DNA of 64,000 bases from contig NZ_JAEKJB010000004.1 of assembly GCF_016785095.1 (NCBI RefSeq), positions 124,001 to 188,000 of the forward strand, read 5' to 3'. The DNA comes from Alloalcanivorax marinus (GTDB taxonomy: Bacteria > Pseudomonadota > Gammaproteobacteria > Pseudomonadales > Alcanivoracaceae). Position numbers and translations under genes: made by a program. How positions within the stretch are numbered: position 1 is the first letter of the stretch; each line of letters begins with the position of its first letter. Below, piece after piece: positions 24,750-32,966 of this stretch. The notes below the pieces were generated by a model, which worked only from the letters and a program-made list of their open reading frames with translations, had not been told where the DNA came from and ran no database searches.

Positions 24750-26257
24750 GAGCCCACCCCCCGCGCGAATTGAACACCCCGACCCACGAGGTTTCTCAGG
24801 GAGAACAGAAAGATCAGGATGCTGGCGACGATCAGGGTCGCGCTTAACGGGCGCTCCATGAACACCATGAAATCCCCTCGCGAGAGAAGCAAGGCACGGC
24901 GCAGATGCTCCTCAAGAGCCGGCCCCAGCACGAAGCCGAGCAACAATGGCGCCGCCGGATAACGAAAAGCACTGAGCACATAGCCCACCAGCCCAAAGAA
25001 AAGCGCCACATAAAGATCGAACACATTGTTGCGCGCGCTGTACACGCCCACGCATACGAACACCAGGATAATCGGATAGAGAATCTGGTAGGGAATCGAC
25101 ACCATCCTCACCCACAAACCGATCAAGGGGATATTGAGCACCAGCAATAGCAGATTGCCGATCCAAAAACTCATGACCAGCCCCCAAAACATGTCAGGGT
25201 TCTCGGTGATAAAACGCGGACCCGGCACGATACCGTGTAGCATCATCGCACCCAGCAACAGGGCCATCACCGCGTCGCCGGGAATGCCCAGCGTCAGGGT
25301 AGGAATGAAACCGCTCTGGGTGGCGGCGTTGTTGGCCGCCTCCGGGGCCACCACCCCTTCCACGGCGCCCTTGCCGAAGCGCTCCGGCTCCCGCGACAGC
25401 TTCTTCTCGCCAATATAGGCCAGGAAGGAAGACAGCACCGCGCCGACGCCGGGCAGCACCCCGATCACCGTGCCCAGCAGCGAACCGCGCCCGGCCGGCA
25501 TCCAGAACCGCCTCCAGTCGTCGCGGTCGGGCATCATGGATCGCAGGGTCACTTTTTCAGGGCGACGCCGCTCACCCGGGTCGCGGCCCACATTGGCGAG
25601 GATCTCGCCGATGCCGAACAGGCCCATGGCGATGGCGATCAGGTTGACGCCATCGGCCAGGCCTTCCAGGCCGAACGTATAGCGATACTGACCAGAGGTG
25701 ACATCCGTGCCAATCAGCCCAAGCACCACCCCCACGATCACCATGGCCACGCCCTTGAGGGGCGAGCCACTGGCCAGGGACGATGCCGCTACCAGGCCCA
25801 ACAACATGATCGCGAAGTATTCATAGGCACTGAACTTGACGGCGAAGGCGGCCACCACCGGCGCGAACCCCATCACCACCACGATGGCGATGGAACTGCC
25901 CACGAAGGACGCGATGGCGGTAACGAAAAGGGCGATGCCGGCACGACCGTTACGCGCCATGGGAAATCCATCAATGCAAGTCACTGCGGAGGTAATGCTG
26001 CCTGGCAGGTTCAGCAGAATAGCCGCCGTGGACCCACCGTACATGGTTCCGTAGAAAATGCCCGCCAACATCACCAGCGCGGCGGTCGGATCAAAATGGT
26101 GGGTGATCGGCAGCGCCAGGGAAATCGCCGCCAGAGCACCGATCCCCGGCAACACGCCGACGAAGGTACCAATGGTGACGCCGATGAAACAAAACAGAAA
26201 GGTTTCCAGGGTGAGGGCTTCATGCAGGCCCAGCAGGATGTTGCTCCACAATTCCAT
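24746..26257 (-). CDS. TctA-family large membrane subunit
   Basis: 503-residue polytopic permease of the tripartite tricarboxylate transporter. About 11-12 hydrophobic segments, with the two family signatures GTFVGVLPGIGALAAISLAL near the N-terminus and YGGSTAAILLNLPG after it, and an internal repeat of the glycine motif (VIGVLPGVGAVLSSFLAY). It works with TctB (next gene) and a Bug receptor; two receptor genes lie in the neighbouring operon but none beside tctBA, so either or both may serve it. Confidence 0.93.
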   Translation of the reverse strand: MELWSNILLGLHEALTLETFLFCFIGVTIGTFVGVLPGIGALAAISLALPITHHFDPTAALVMLAGIFYGTMYGGSTAAILLNLPGSITSAVTCIDGFPMARNGRAGIALFVTAIASFVGSSIAIVVVMGFAPVVAAFAVKFSAYEYFAIMLLGLVAASSLASGSPLKGVAMVIVGVVLGLIGTDVTSGQYRYTFGLEGLADGVNLIAIAMGLFGIGEILANVGRDPGERRRPEKVTLRSMMPDRDDWRRFWMPAGRGSLLGTVIGVLPGVGAVLSSFLAYIGEKKLSREPERFGKGAVEGVVAPEAANNAATQSGFIPTLTLGIPGDAVMALLLGAMMLHGIVPGPRFITENPDMFWGLVMSFWIGNLLLLVLNIPLIGLWVRMVSIPYQILYPIILVFVCVGVYSARNNVFDLYVALFFGLVGYVLSAFRYPAAPLLLGFVLGPALEEHLRRALLLSRGDFMVFMERPLSATLIVASILIFLFSLRNLVGRGVQFARGVGS

Positions 26258-26261
26258 GGTA

Positions 26262-26756
26262 TCACTCCGGGAAAGCGGACACCGGAATGCCCAGGGCCTG
26301 AATGAACAGCATCACGCTCACCGCCGACATCACCACCGCGATCGCCAGAATCGCCAGTGGTCGCAGGGTGCGTTCCCCGAGAGCGCTGAGCACCACCAGG
26401 CTGAACACCGCCGGCACCATGCCGGCTCGCTCCACTAACTGCGCGAAGCTGATGATACCCAGGGACAGCATCATGAAGGGACGCATCAACAAGGGTGGCG
26501 GTGGGTTATCCGAACGTATCACCTCGATGACCAGCGCCACGCCGATGGCGGCCAGCATCAGGCCGAGAATCAGGGGAAAGTAGCCGGGGCCCATGCGGCG
26601 CAGATCGCCGAGCTGGTAGCCTGTGGCGATGCCCGCCACGGCCAGCCCCACCAGGGTGAAGGCGATCGCCACCACGATCTCGCCCCGGTTCAGACGCCGG
26701 CCCTTGGACGCGGGCCGGGACGGCGCCACTTCGGGCGCCCGGGTATCGGTGCTCAC
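26262..26756 (-). CDS. TctB-family small membrane subunit
   Basis: 164-residue membrane protein with about four hydrophobic segments (VVAIAFTLVGLAVAGIATGY, PLILGLMLAAIGVALVIEV, the central SLGIISFAQL stretch and LAILAIAVVMSAVSVMLFI) and the MGPGYFPL motif of TctB. The start is GTG at 26756, preceded by GAGGAGGTGTGTC; an ATG five codons earlier lies inside that ribosome site and is rejected. Four bases separate it from tctA. It begins the TctB-TctA-AraC unit, 168 bases after the thiolase-like gene. Confidence 0.88.
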   Translation of the reverse strand: MSTDTRAPEVAPSRPASKGRRLNRGEIVVAIAFTLVGLAVAGIATGYQLGDLRRMGPGYFPLILGLMLAAIGVALVIEVIRSDNPPPPLLMRPFMMLSLGIISFAQLVERAGMVPAVFSLVVLSALGERTLRPLAILAIAVVMSAVSVMLFIQALGIPVSAFPE

Positions 26757-26924
26757 GACACACCTCCTCATTGTTATTAGATGTTTTTATCGCCTCGCCG
26801 CTGGAAAGCATGTCCCCGGCGAACCGCCGCGCCTATGGCGATAGGCGCCAAACCGGTTGGCGGAAAACGTCATCGCCGGGCGGGTTTCACTCCCTTGGAT
26901 GACGGTTTCCGCCAGTCAGGTCGA

Positions 26925-28106
26925 TTACACCGTGGCACTGGTTCCCAGGATCGCGGTGGACTGGCTCGATAGCGTCCCCCCGTTACCGTGCACGATGGCG
27001 GTGTTTGCTCCAGCGACCTGGCGCTCCTCGCCGTCACCACGCAACTGCCGTACAGCTTCGATGGTGGCGAAAATGCCGTACATGCCCGGGTGCCCCCAGG
27101 ACAGACCACCGCCGTTGGTGTTTACCGGCAGCGAACCGCCTGGGCGTATATTTCCATCGGCGACAAAGGCACCCCCCTCCCCTTTTGCGCAAAATCCCAG
27201 GTCCTCGAGGAACAACACCGTGTTGATGGTGAAGGCGTCGTACAGTTCCGCGATGTCCATGTCGGCGGGGCCCAGTCCGGCCATCCGATAAGCCTGCTCA
27301 CCGGATTGCCTGGCGGCGGTCACGGTGAGGTCCGGCATTGATGAAATCTGCCGGTGCCAGACCGCCGTGCCACTGCCAAGCACATAAACCGGCGGTTTGG
27401 GCAGGTCGCGGGCACGCTCGCCACGTACCAGCACATAGGCGCCGCCACCATCGGTGACCAGACAAGAGTCACGTACCGTGAGCGGATCGGAAACCATGCG
27501 CGCGCCCAGCACGTCGGCTACCGTGAGAGGGTCACGCATAAAGGCATCCGGGTTAAGGCGTGCCCACTGGCGCGCGGCTACCGCGACTTCCGCCAATTGC
27601 TCCCTGGTGGTGCCGAATTCATGCATATGGCGAGAAGCCGCCAGCGCATAGGCGGACAATGGCAGCATCGGCTGGTACGGATGCTCGTAGGGTTGTGGGT
27701 CCATACGCCGGCGCGCCCTGGCCACTTCCTTGCGATTCAAGGTGGAAGTACGTTGCGCGCTGCCGTAGCACACCAGCACCGCGTCGCACTGCCCGGACTC
27801 CAGCGCCAACATGGCTGGCATCAGATGCGCCACGAAGCTGGAGCCTCCGATCATGGTACCGTCGATAAAGCGGGCATTGATGCCCAGATGTTCCACCACC
27901 TCCATGGGCCACATGGTGGCCAGTACACTGGCGGTGCATACTCCGTCGATATCCTTCATGGTCAGACCGGCATCCGTCACCGCGCGACGGGCCGCGTTGG
28001 CGAGCAGGTCCATGTCGCTGTAGCCGGGGGATTCACCGCATCCAAAGGTAGCCACGCCGGCAATCGCGGTCTTGCCTCGTAGATGACTCAGGCTGGCGTT
28101 ATTCAT
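26925..28106 (-). CDS. Thiolase-like protein without nucleophilic Cys (Ltp2-like aldolase candidate)
   Basis: 393-residue member of the thiolase/lipid-transfer-protein superfamily. Where a thiolase has its nucleophilic Cys it reads TMIGGSSFV (residues 84-92), so thiolysis is not expected. It keeps the C-terminal GGGLSWGHPGMYG loop and has Tyr289 (AELYDAFT) and Tyr343 (GMYG). From memory these match the catalytic tyrosines of the Ltp2 retro-aldolases of steroid side-chain degradation, which need a DUF35 partner. A DUF35 gene overlaps its start by eight bases. It would cleave a beta-hydroxyacyl-CoA with an alpha or beta branch. Start ATG follows GGAGAAAGATC. Confidence 0.82.
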   Translation of the reverse strand: MNNASLSHLRGKTAIAGVATFGCGESPGYSDMDLLANAARRAVTDAGLTMKDIDGVCTASVLATMWPMEVVEHLGINARFIDGTMIGGSSFVAHLMPAMLALESGQCDAVLVCYGSAQRTSTLNRKEVARARRRMDPQPYEHPYQPMLPLSAYALAASRHMHEFGTTREQLAEVAVAARQWARLNPDAFMRDPLTVADVLGARMVSDPLTVRDSCLVTDGGGAYVLVRGERARDLPKPPVYVLGSGTAVWHRQISSMPDLTVTAARQSGEQAYRMAGLGPADMDIAELYDAFTINTVLFLEDLGFCAKGEGGAFVADGNIRPGGSLPVNTNGGGLSWGHPGMYGIFATIEAVRQLRGDGEERQVAGANTAIVHGNGGTLSSQSTAILGTSATV

Positions 28107-28524
28107 GATCTTTCTCCGGCTGTCGATCCACTTCCACCGCATCGAACAGCAGCACGCCCTGATCTTCCTCCACCGCCACCCGCGCACGAACCGGCTGACC
28201 AATACATACCGCGTCCGGGGATAGCCCATCCACCCGACTCATCAATCTTGGCCCTTCCTCGAGGTCGATCAGGGCCACGTTGTAGTCACCGCCCGCCTCC
28301 TCCTTACGACGCACCGTGGTGGTGGCATAGACGGTACCCCGGCCACTGGGCGCGAACCAATGCAGGTCACCGCTACCGCAGGCCGGGCAGAGTTCACGGG
28401 GATAGAAAATAGCGCTATCGCAGTCCTGGCAGCGCTGAATCCGAAAGCGGCCGGCGGCCAGCGTCTCCGCGTAGACGCGGGCCGCCGGACCCGCCGGGTT
28501 GATGGCGTTGTCATTCATGGTCAT
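28099..28524 (-). CDS. DUF35 OB-fold/zinc-ribbon acyl-CoA partner protein
   Basis: 141-residue DUF35 protein: N-terminal rubredoxin-like zinc ribbon with four Cys (IQRCQDCDSAIFYPRELCPACGS; key pairs CQDC and CPAC) and a C-terminal OB-fold (VALIDLEEGPRLMSRVDG). DUF35 proteins bind acyl-CoA and pair with thiolase-like enzymes, delivering or holding the substrate. It directly precedes and overlaps the Cys-less thiolase-like gene, the arrangement expected for an Ltp2-DUF35 aldolase. Start ATG at 28524 follows GGAGAACA; a second ATG two codons in is possible. Confidence 0.9.
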   Translation of the reverse strand: MTMNDNAINPAGPAARVYAETLAAGRFRIQRCQDCDSAIFYPRELCPACGSGDLHWFAPSGRGTVYATTTVRRKEEAGGDYNVALIDLEEGPRLMSRVDGLSPDAVCIGQPVRARVAVEEDQGVLLFDAVEVDRQPEKDHE

Positions 28525-28543
28525 TGTTCTCCGGTAAGCGGAC

Positions 28544-29464
28544 TCAGATCGGGTCCCAGCAAAATACGTCGGCGGATTTATCGAGATCGTGGAAGCTGGC
28601 GCGCAGCGCCGGCAGCGCCTGGGACAACACCGTGTCCGGGGTCCAGCCGTCGCTGTTGTGTACCGAACGCACCGGACGAGGCTGGCTGATCAGGAATATC
28701 TCATTGTTGCGCACCGCGAAGATCTGCCCGCTCACATCGGTGGTCTGATCGCCCATCAGAGCCACCGCCAAGGGCGCGATCTTGGCCGGCGTCATCCGCT
28801 TGAAGCGTTCCACGCGCTGTTTTTCCTCCTCGCTGTCCGCCGGTACGGAACCGGTCATACGGCTCCAGGCGAAGGGCGCGATGCAGTTTGAACGCACGTT
28901 GAAACGCTGCATGTCCAGGGCGATCGATTTGGACAGCGCGGCCACGCCCAGTTTGGCGGCGGAATAATTGGCCTGTCCCAAGTTGCCGATCAGCCCGGAG
29001 GTGGAAGTCATGTGCACGAAGGCGCCGCTTGCCTGAGCCTTGAAATGTGGCGCGGCGGCGCGGCTCATGTAGAAGGCACCGTACAAGTGCACCTTCAATA
29101 CCGCATCCCATTCATCCACGCTCATCTTGTGAAAAAAACGGTCACGCAGAATACCCGCGTTGTTCACCACGCCATCGATGCGCCCGAAATGATCCAGAGC
29201 CATCTCTATGACGGCGTTCGCGCTGCTCGCTTCGGACACGCTATCAGTACTCGCCACCGCTTCACCTCCGGCGGCGCGGATCGCTTCCACCACCGCCTGG
29301 GCGGGGCCGTCGTCGGTGCCGTCGCCACTCAGGGACGCGCCGATATCGTTGACCACCACCCGCGCGCCAGCGGCCGCCATGGCCAGGGCGATGTCACGCC
29401 CAATACCGCCACCGGCGCCGGTGACCACCACCGCCTTGCCATCGAGCAAAGTGCTGTTCGACAT
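28544..29464 (-). CDS. SDR, peroxisomal-multifunctional-enzyme-2-like hydroxyacyl dehydrogenase
   Basis: 306-residue short-chain dehydrogenase like the N-terminal dehydrogenase of 17-beta-HSD4/MFE-2: TGAGGGIGRDIALAMAAAGA, VVVNDIGASLSGDG, NNAGILRDRFF, MTSTSGLIGN and YSAAK are all present. A C-terminal tail (residues about 250-306) extends beyond the usual SDR core. Start ATG at 29464 follows GGAGAGGAGTT. First gene of the SDR-DUF35-aldolase unit, diverging from the itaconate-type operon across the GTATAC operator. Confidence 0.9.
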   Translation of the reverse strand: MSNSTLLDGKAVVVTGAGGGIGRDIALAMAAAGARVVVNDIGASLSGDGTDDGPAQAVVEAIRAAGGEAVASTDSVSEASSANAVIEMALDHFGRIDGVVNNAGILRDRFFHKMSVDEWDAVLKVHLYGAFYMSRAAAPHFKAQASGAFVHMTSTSGLIGNLGQANYSAAKLGVAALSKSIALDMQRFNVRSNCIAPFAWSRMTGSVPADSEEEKQRVERFKRMTPAKIAPLAVALMGDQTTDVSGQIFAVRNNEIFLISQPRPVRSVHNSDGWTPDTVLSQALPALRASFHDLDKSADVFCWDPI

Positions 29465-29518
29465 AACTCCTCTCCCGTTTCTTTTTTTGTCGATGTCACT
29501 TCTTGTTGAAGGATTTAA

Positions 29519-29539
29519 TGTATACCGTATACAGTATAC
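29519..29539. promoter_or_regulatory. Triple GTATAC operator in a divergent promoter
   Basis: GTATAC occurs at 29520, 29527 and 29534, a seven-base pitch. The first two units form the perfect 15-base palindrome TGTATACCGTATACA. It lies in the 105 bases between the divergent SDR (minus) and hydratase (plus) genes, so one bound protein could control both operons. No LysR gene of the known itaconate type is adjacent; the GntR regulator at 10803 is one candidate because GTATAC also occurs before its own start. Confidence 0.65.
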
Positions 29540-29569
29540 GAAAGAAAGCAACGAAGAAAAGGAAGCCCG

Positions 29570-30409
29570 ATGGCTGCTGGTCAACCGCAAACCTGGCTCG
29601 GCGCCGAGCAGAACCAGACGGACACGCTGGACCTCGGGGCGGTGGCCCGCGTGGCCGCTACCCTGGGAAGGGACACGCCGGACAAAGGTGATGCCCTGCC
29701 CTGGCTGTGGCATTGGGCCTTCTTCCAAGCGGCGGCACCGGCGGCAACGCTGTCCAACGACGGGCACCCCGAAGGCGGTGGCTTCCTGCCCCCCATGCCT
29801 GGCCTGCAGCGAATGTGGGCCGGCAGCCGGCTCACCTTCCAGCGCCCTTTACGGGTCGGCTTCCCGGCTCGCCGACACAGCCGGGTCCGGGACATCCAAC
29901 GCAAGACCGGCCGCAACGCCGGGACCATGACGTTCGTGACCCTGGATCATCATTACGAGCAGGACGGCGAAGAAACGCTGCATGAACAGCAGGATCTGGT
30001 TTACCGCGAACCACGCCCCTTGCCCGCCCGGCCCGGCATCCCGCTGCCAGAGCTGCACTGGCGCCGCGACATCAAGCCGGACCCTGTGCTGCTGTTCCGT
30101 TATTCAGCGGTGACCTTCAACAGCCACCGCATCCATTACGACTGGCCCTACGCCACTGGCGCCGAGGGTTACACCGGCCTGGTGGTGCACGGCCCGCTGA
30201 TCGCGACCCTGGTGCTGGATGCCTTTCTCGACGCCCATCCGGGTGTCACACCCACGGGCTTCCAATTTCGTGGTCTGCGGCCACTGCTCTGCCCCGGCCA
30301 ATTCGTGGTCGGTGGCATCCGGGAGGAACCGGGCCGGGCCCGCCTGTTCGCCGGCGATAGAGACGGCCAGTCGCAAACCGCCGAAGTGCATTTCAAGGAG
30401 ACCCCGTGA
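29570..30409 (+). CDS. ich: Itaconyl-CoA/mesaconyl-CoA hydratase-like
   Basis: 279-residue double hot-dog hydratase of the HTD2/mesaconyl-C4-CoA hydratase family. The second half holds the active site: TFNSHRIHYDWPYATGAEGY then VVHGPLIATLVLDAF. In P. aeruginosa the homologue Ich turns itaconyl-CoA into citramalyl-CoA. The companion genes (PrpD, acyl-CoA dehydrogenase, class III CoA-transferase, CitE lyase) match that cluster, which supports the assignment; mesaconyl-CoA hydration is the alternative. The start follows AAAAGGAAGCCCG. First gene of a five-gene plus-strand operon. Confidence 0.8.
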   Translation: MAAGQPQTWLGAEQNQTDTLDLGAVARVAATLGRDTPDKGDALPWLWHWAFFQAAAPAATLSNDGHPEGGGFLPPMPGLQRMWAGSRLTFQRPLRVGFPARRHSRVRDIQRKTGRNAGTMTFVTLDHHYEQDGEETLHEQQDLVYREPRPLPARPGIPLPELHWRRDIKPDPVLLFRYSAVTFNSHRIHYDWPYATGAEGYTGLVVHGPLIATLVLDAFLDAHPGVTPTGFQFRGLRPLLCPGQFVVGGIREEPGRARLFAGDRDGQSQTAEVHFKETP

Positions 30410-31788
30410 TGAGCCGTCACAGCGAACATCTCACCGCCTTTCTGGCGGGCCTGCGTTTCGAGGACCTGCCCCAGCCCGTGGTGGCGCGCACCGAGGACCT
30501 GTTTCTCGACTGGCTCGGTTCTCTGCTGGCTGGTCGCTCGCAGCCACCGATTCCGCTTTTCTCTGGCTATGCCCGGCGCATGGGGCCAGGCACGGGGCGC
30601 TGCGAGAATCTGGTCGACGGTGGCACCACCTCACCCTATTTCGCCGCCCTGGTGAACGGTGCCGCTTCCCATGTGGTGGAGCAGGATGATCTACACAACA
30701 GTTCCGTGCTGCACCCCGCCACGGTGGTGTTCCCCGCCGCCCTGGCACTGGCCCAGGATCAGGAACGCAACGGCCAGGCGCTGATCACGGCGGCGGTGGC
30801 GGGTTATGAAGCGGGTATTCGGATTGGTGAATTCCTGGGCCGCTCCCACTACCGCGTGTTTCATACCACCGGGACCGTGGGCACCCTGGCGGCGGCCGTG
30901 GCCGCCGGCAAGCTCCTGGGACTGGATCAGAACGGCTTTACCCATCTGCTCGGCAGCGCCGGCACCCAGGCCTCCGGTCTGTGGGAATTCCTCCGTGACG
31001 CGGCGGATTCCAAGCAACTGCACACCGGCAAAGCGGCGGCGGACGGCGTGCTCGCCGCCTGCCTCACGGCCGAGGGCCTCACCGGCGCCCGCGACATTCT
31101 GGAAGGCGATCAGGGGCTGGCCGCCGGCTTGTCGCGGGACGCCGACCCGGCGTTTCTCGACGACCGGCTCGGTGAACGCTGGGCCCTGGCCGAAACCTCC
31201 TTCAAATTCCACGCCTCCTGCCGACACACCCACCCGGCGGCGGACGCCCTGCTCGACCTGATGACTCGCGAACGACTGATGGCCGAGGACATCGTTAGCG
31301 TCACCGCTCGGGTCCACCAGGCGGCGCTGGATGTGCTCGGCCGGGTGGAGACGCCGCGCACCATTCATCAGGCGAAGTTCTCCATGGGCACGGTGCTGGC
31401 GTTGATCGCCCTGCATGGCCGCGCCGGCCTTGGCGAATTCCACCACATCCCCCTGGATAATCCGGCCGTGGCCGCGTTCCGGGACAAGGTGGGGATGATC
31501 CTGGACGCTGAGGTGGACGGTGCTTACCCGGCCCGGTGGCTGGGACGGATCACCGTGGAGACCACCGACGGGCGCCGCCTGCAAGGCGCCATCGACGAGC
31601 CCAAGGGCGACCCCGGCAATACCCTTTCACGGGCGGAACTGGAGACGAAGTTCCGGCATCTGGCGGCCTTCGGGCAGGTCGATGCGACCCGCGCCGACGA
31701 CCTTATCGCCCGGGTCTGGCGGCTTGGCGCCAACGGCCCGGTGCGTTTTCAGGCATACCAACAAGATCGGGAGAGACAAGATGGTTGA
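30409..31788 (+). CDS. MmgE/PrpD family protein
   Basis: 459-residue MmgE/PrpD-fold protein (2-methylcitrate dehydratase/cis-aconitate decarboxylase/ isomerase superfamily). Typical runs are AASHVVEQDDLHNSSVLHPA (substrate loop), TGTVGTLAAAVAAGKLLGLD and FKFHASCRHTHPAADAL. The same family member sits in the P. aeruginosa itaconate cluster (PA0881, from memory), where its role is unproven; isomerising or dehydrating a C5 acid is plausible. The ATG overlaps the previous stop (TGATG); a GTG one codon earlier is possible. AAGGAG lies just upstream. Confidence 0.87.
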   Translation: MSRHSEHLTAFLAGLRFEDLPQPVVARTEDLFLDWLGSLLAGRSQPPIPLFSGYARRMGPGTGRCENLVDGGTTSPYFAALVNGAASHVVEQDDLHNSSVLHPATVVFPAALALAQDQERNGQALITAAVAGYEAGIRIGEFLGRSHYRVFHTTGTVGTLAAAVAAGKLLGLDQNGFTHLLGSAGTQASGLWEFLRDAADSKQLHTGKAAADGVLAACLTAEGLTGARDILEGDQGLAAGLSRDADPAFLDDRLGERWALAETSFKFHASCRHTHPAADALLDLMTRERLMAEDIVSVTARVHQAALDVLGRVETPRTIHQAKFSMGTVLALIALHGRAGLGEFHHIPLDNPAVAAFRDKVGMILDAEVDGAYPARWLGRITVETTDGRRLQGAIDEPKGDPGNTLSRAELETKFRHLAAFGQVDATRADDLIARVWRLGANGPVRFQAYQQDRERQDG

Positions 31789-32944
31789 GTACGATGCACA
31801 GGCACTGGACGGCATTCGCGACGGCGTTCGCGGTCTGTGTGAACGGTTCAGCGATGAATACTGGCGTGGCATCGACCGGGACAAGGGCTTCCCGGAAGAA
31901 TTCGTCGCCGCGCTCACCGAGGCCGGCTGGCTGGCGGCGATGATCCCCGAGCAATATGGCGGCTCCGGCCTCGGCTTGGCGGAAGCCTCCGTGATCCTGG
32001 AGGAAGTGAATCGTTGTGGCGGCAACTCGGGCACCGTGCACGGCCAGATGTACAATATGTTCACGCTGCTACGCAATGGTTCCGAAGCCCAGAAGCGCGA
32101 GTACCTTCCCAGGCTGGCCAGCGGCGAGCTGCGCCTGCAATCCATGGGGGTCACCGAACCCACCACCGGCACCGATACCACCAGGATCAAGACCACCGCC
32201 ATCCGCCGCGGCGACAAGTATGTGATCAATGGCCAGAAAGTGTGGATCTCGCGCATCCAGTATTCGGATCTGATGATCCTGCTGGCGCGCACCACGCCGC
32301 TGGACCAGGTCAGCAAGAAAACCGATGGCATGTCGATCTTCCTGGTCGACCTGCACCAGGCCATTGGCAACGGCCTCACCGTCCAGCCTATCGACAATAT
32401 GGTGCACCATGTCACCAATGAGCTGTTCTTCGATGACCTGGAGATCCCGGCGGAAAATCTGATTGGCGAGGAAGGCAAGGGCTTTCGCTATATCCTCGAT
32501 GGCCTCAACGCGGAACGCACCCTGATCGCCGCCGAGTGCATTGGCGATGGCCGCTGGTTCATCGACAAGGCCCGCCACTACGCTCGGGAACGGGAAGTGT
32601 TTGGCCGCCCCATCGGTCAGAACCAGGGCATTCAGTTCCCGCTGGCGGAGGCACACATCGAGGTGGAAGCCGCCGACCTGATGCGCTGGCGCGCCTGCCG
32701 CGAATACGATTCCGGTATGCCCGCTGGCGCCAGCGCCAACATGGCCAAATACCTGGCCGCCAAGGCCTCCTGGGAGGCCGGCAACGCCTGCCTGCAAACC
32801 CATGGCGGTTTCGGGTTCGCCTGCGAATACGACGTCGAACGCAAGTTCCGCGAGACCCGTCTCTATCAAGTCGCGCCGATCTCGACCAACCTGATTCTGT
32901 CCTACGTGGCCGAGCATCTGCTCGAATTGCCACGCTCGTTCTGA
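31781..32944 (+). CDS. Acyl-CoA dehydrogenase of the itaconate-type cluster
   Basis: 387-residue acyl-CoA dehydrogenase: MGVTEPTTGTDTTRIKTTAI in the FAD site, REVFGRPIGQNQGIQFPLAE and QTHGGFGFACEYDVERKF. Starts with ATG eight bases inside the previous gene, so translation is coupled. A dehydrogenase of the same type belongs to the P. aeruginosa itaconate cluster (PA0879), perhaps converting a related C5 acyl-CoA such as methylsuccinyl-CoA into the pathway; that role is inference. Confidence 0.92.
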   Translation: MVEYDAQALDGIRDGVRGLCERFSDEYWRGIDRDKGFPEEFVAALTEAGWLAAMIPEQYGGSGLGLAEASVILEEVNRCGGNSGTVHGQMYNMFTLLRNGSEAQKREYLPRLASGELRLQSMGVTEPTTGTDTTRIKTTAIRRGDKYVINGQKVWISRIQYSDLMILLARTTPLDQVSKKTDGMSIFLVDLHQAIGNGLTVQPIDNMVHHVTNELFFDDLEIPAENLIGEEGKGFRYILDGLNAERTLIAAECIGDGRWFIDKARHYAREREVFGRPIGQNQGIQFPLAEAHIEVEAADLMRWRACREYDSGMPAGASANMAKYLAAKASWEAGNACLQTHGGFGFACEYDVERKFRETRLYQVAPISTNLILSYVAEHLLELPRSF

Positions 32945-32966
32945 ACGCTGGCCAAGGAGACTCAAC

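Noticed and set aside
26757-26924. Possible small gene in the 168 bases between tctB and the thiolase-like gene
   Set aside because: No frame has a convincing ribosome site and start; it more likely holds the tctBA promoter.
26988-27035. Stretch translating as GVCSSDL, which recalls sequencing-adapter contamination
   Set aside because: The underlying bases (GTTTGCTCCAGCGACCTG) are not adapter sequence, and the minus strand there encodes the intact C-terminal part of the thiolase-like protein.
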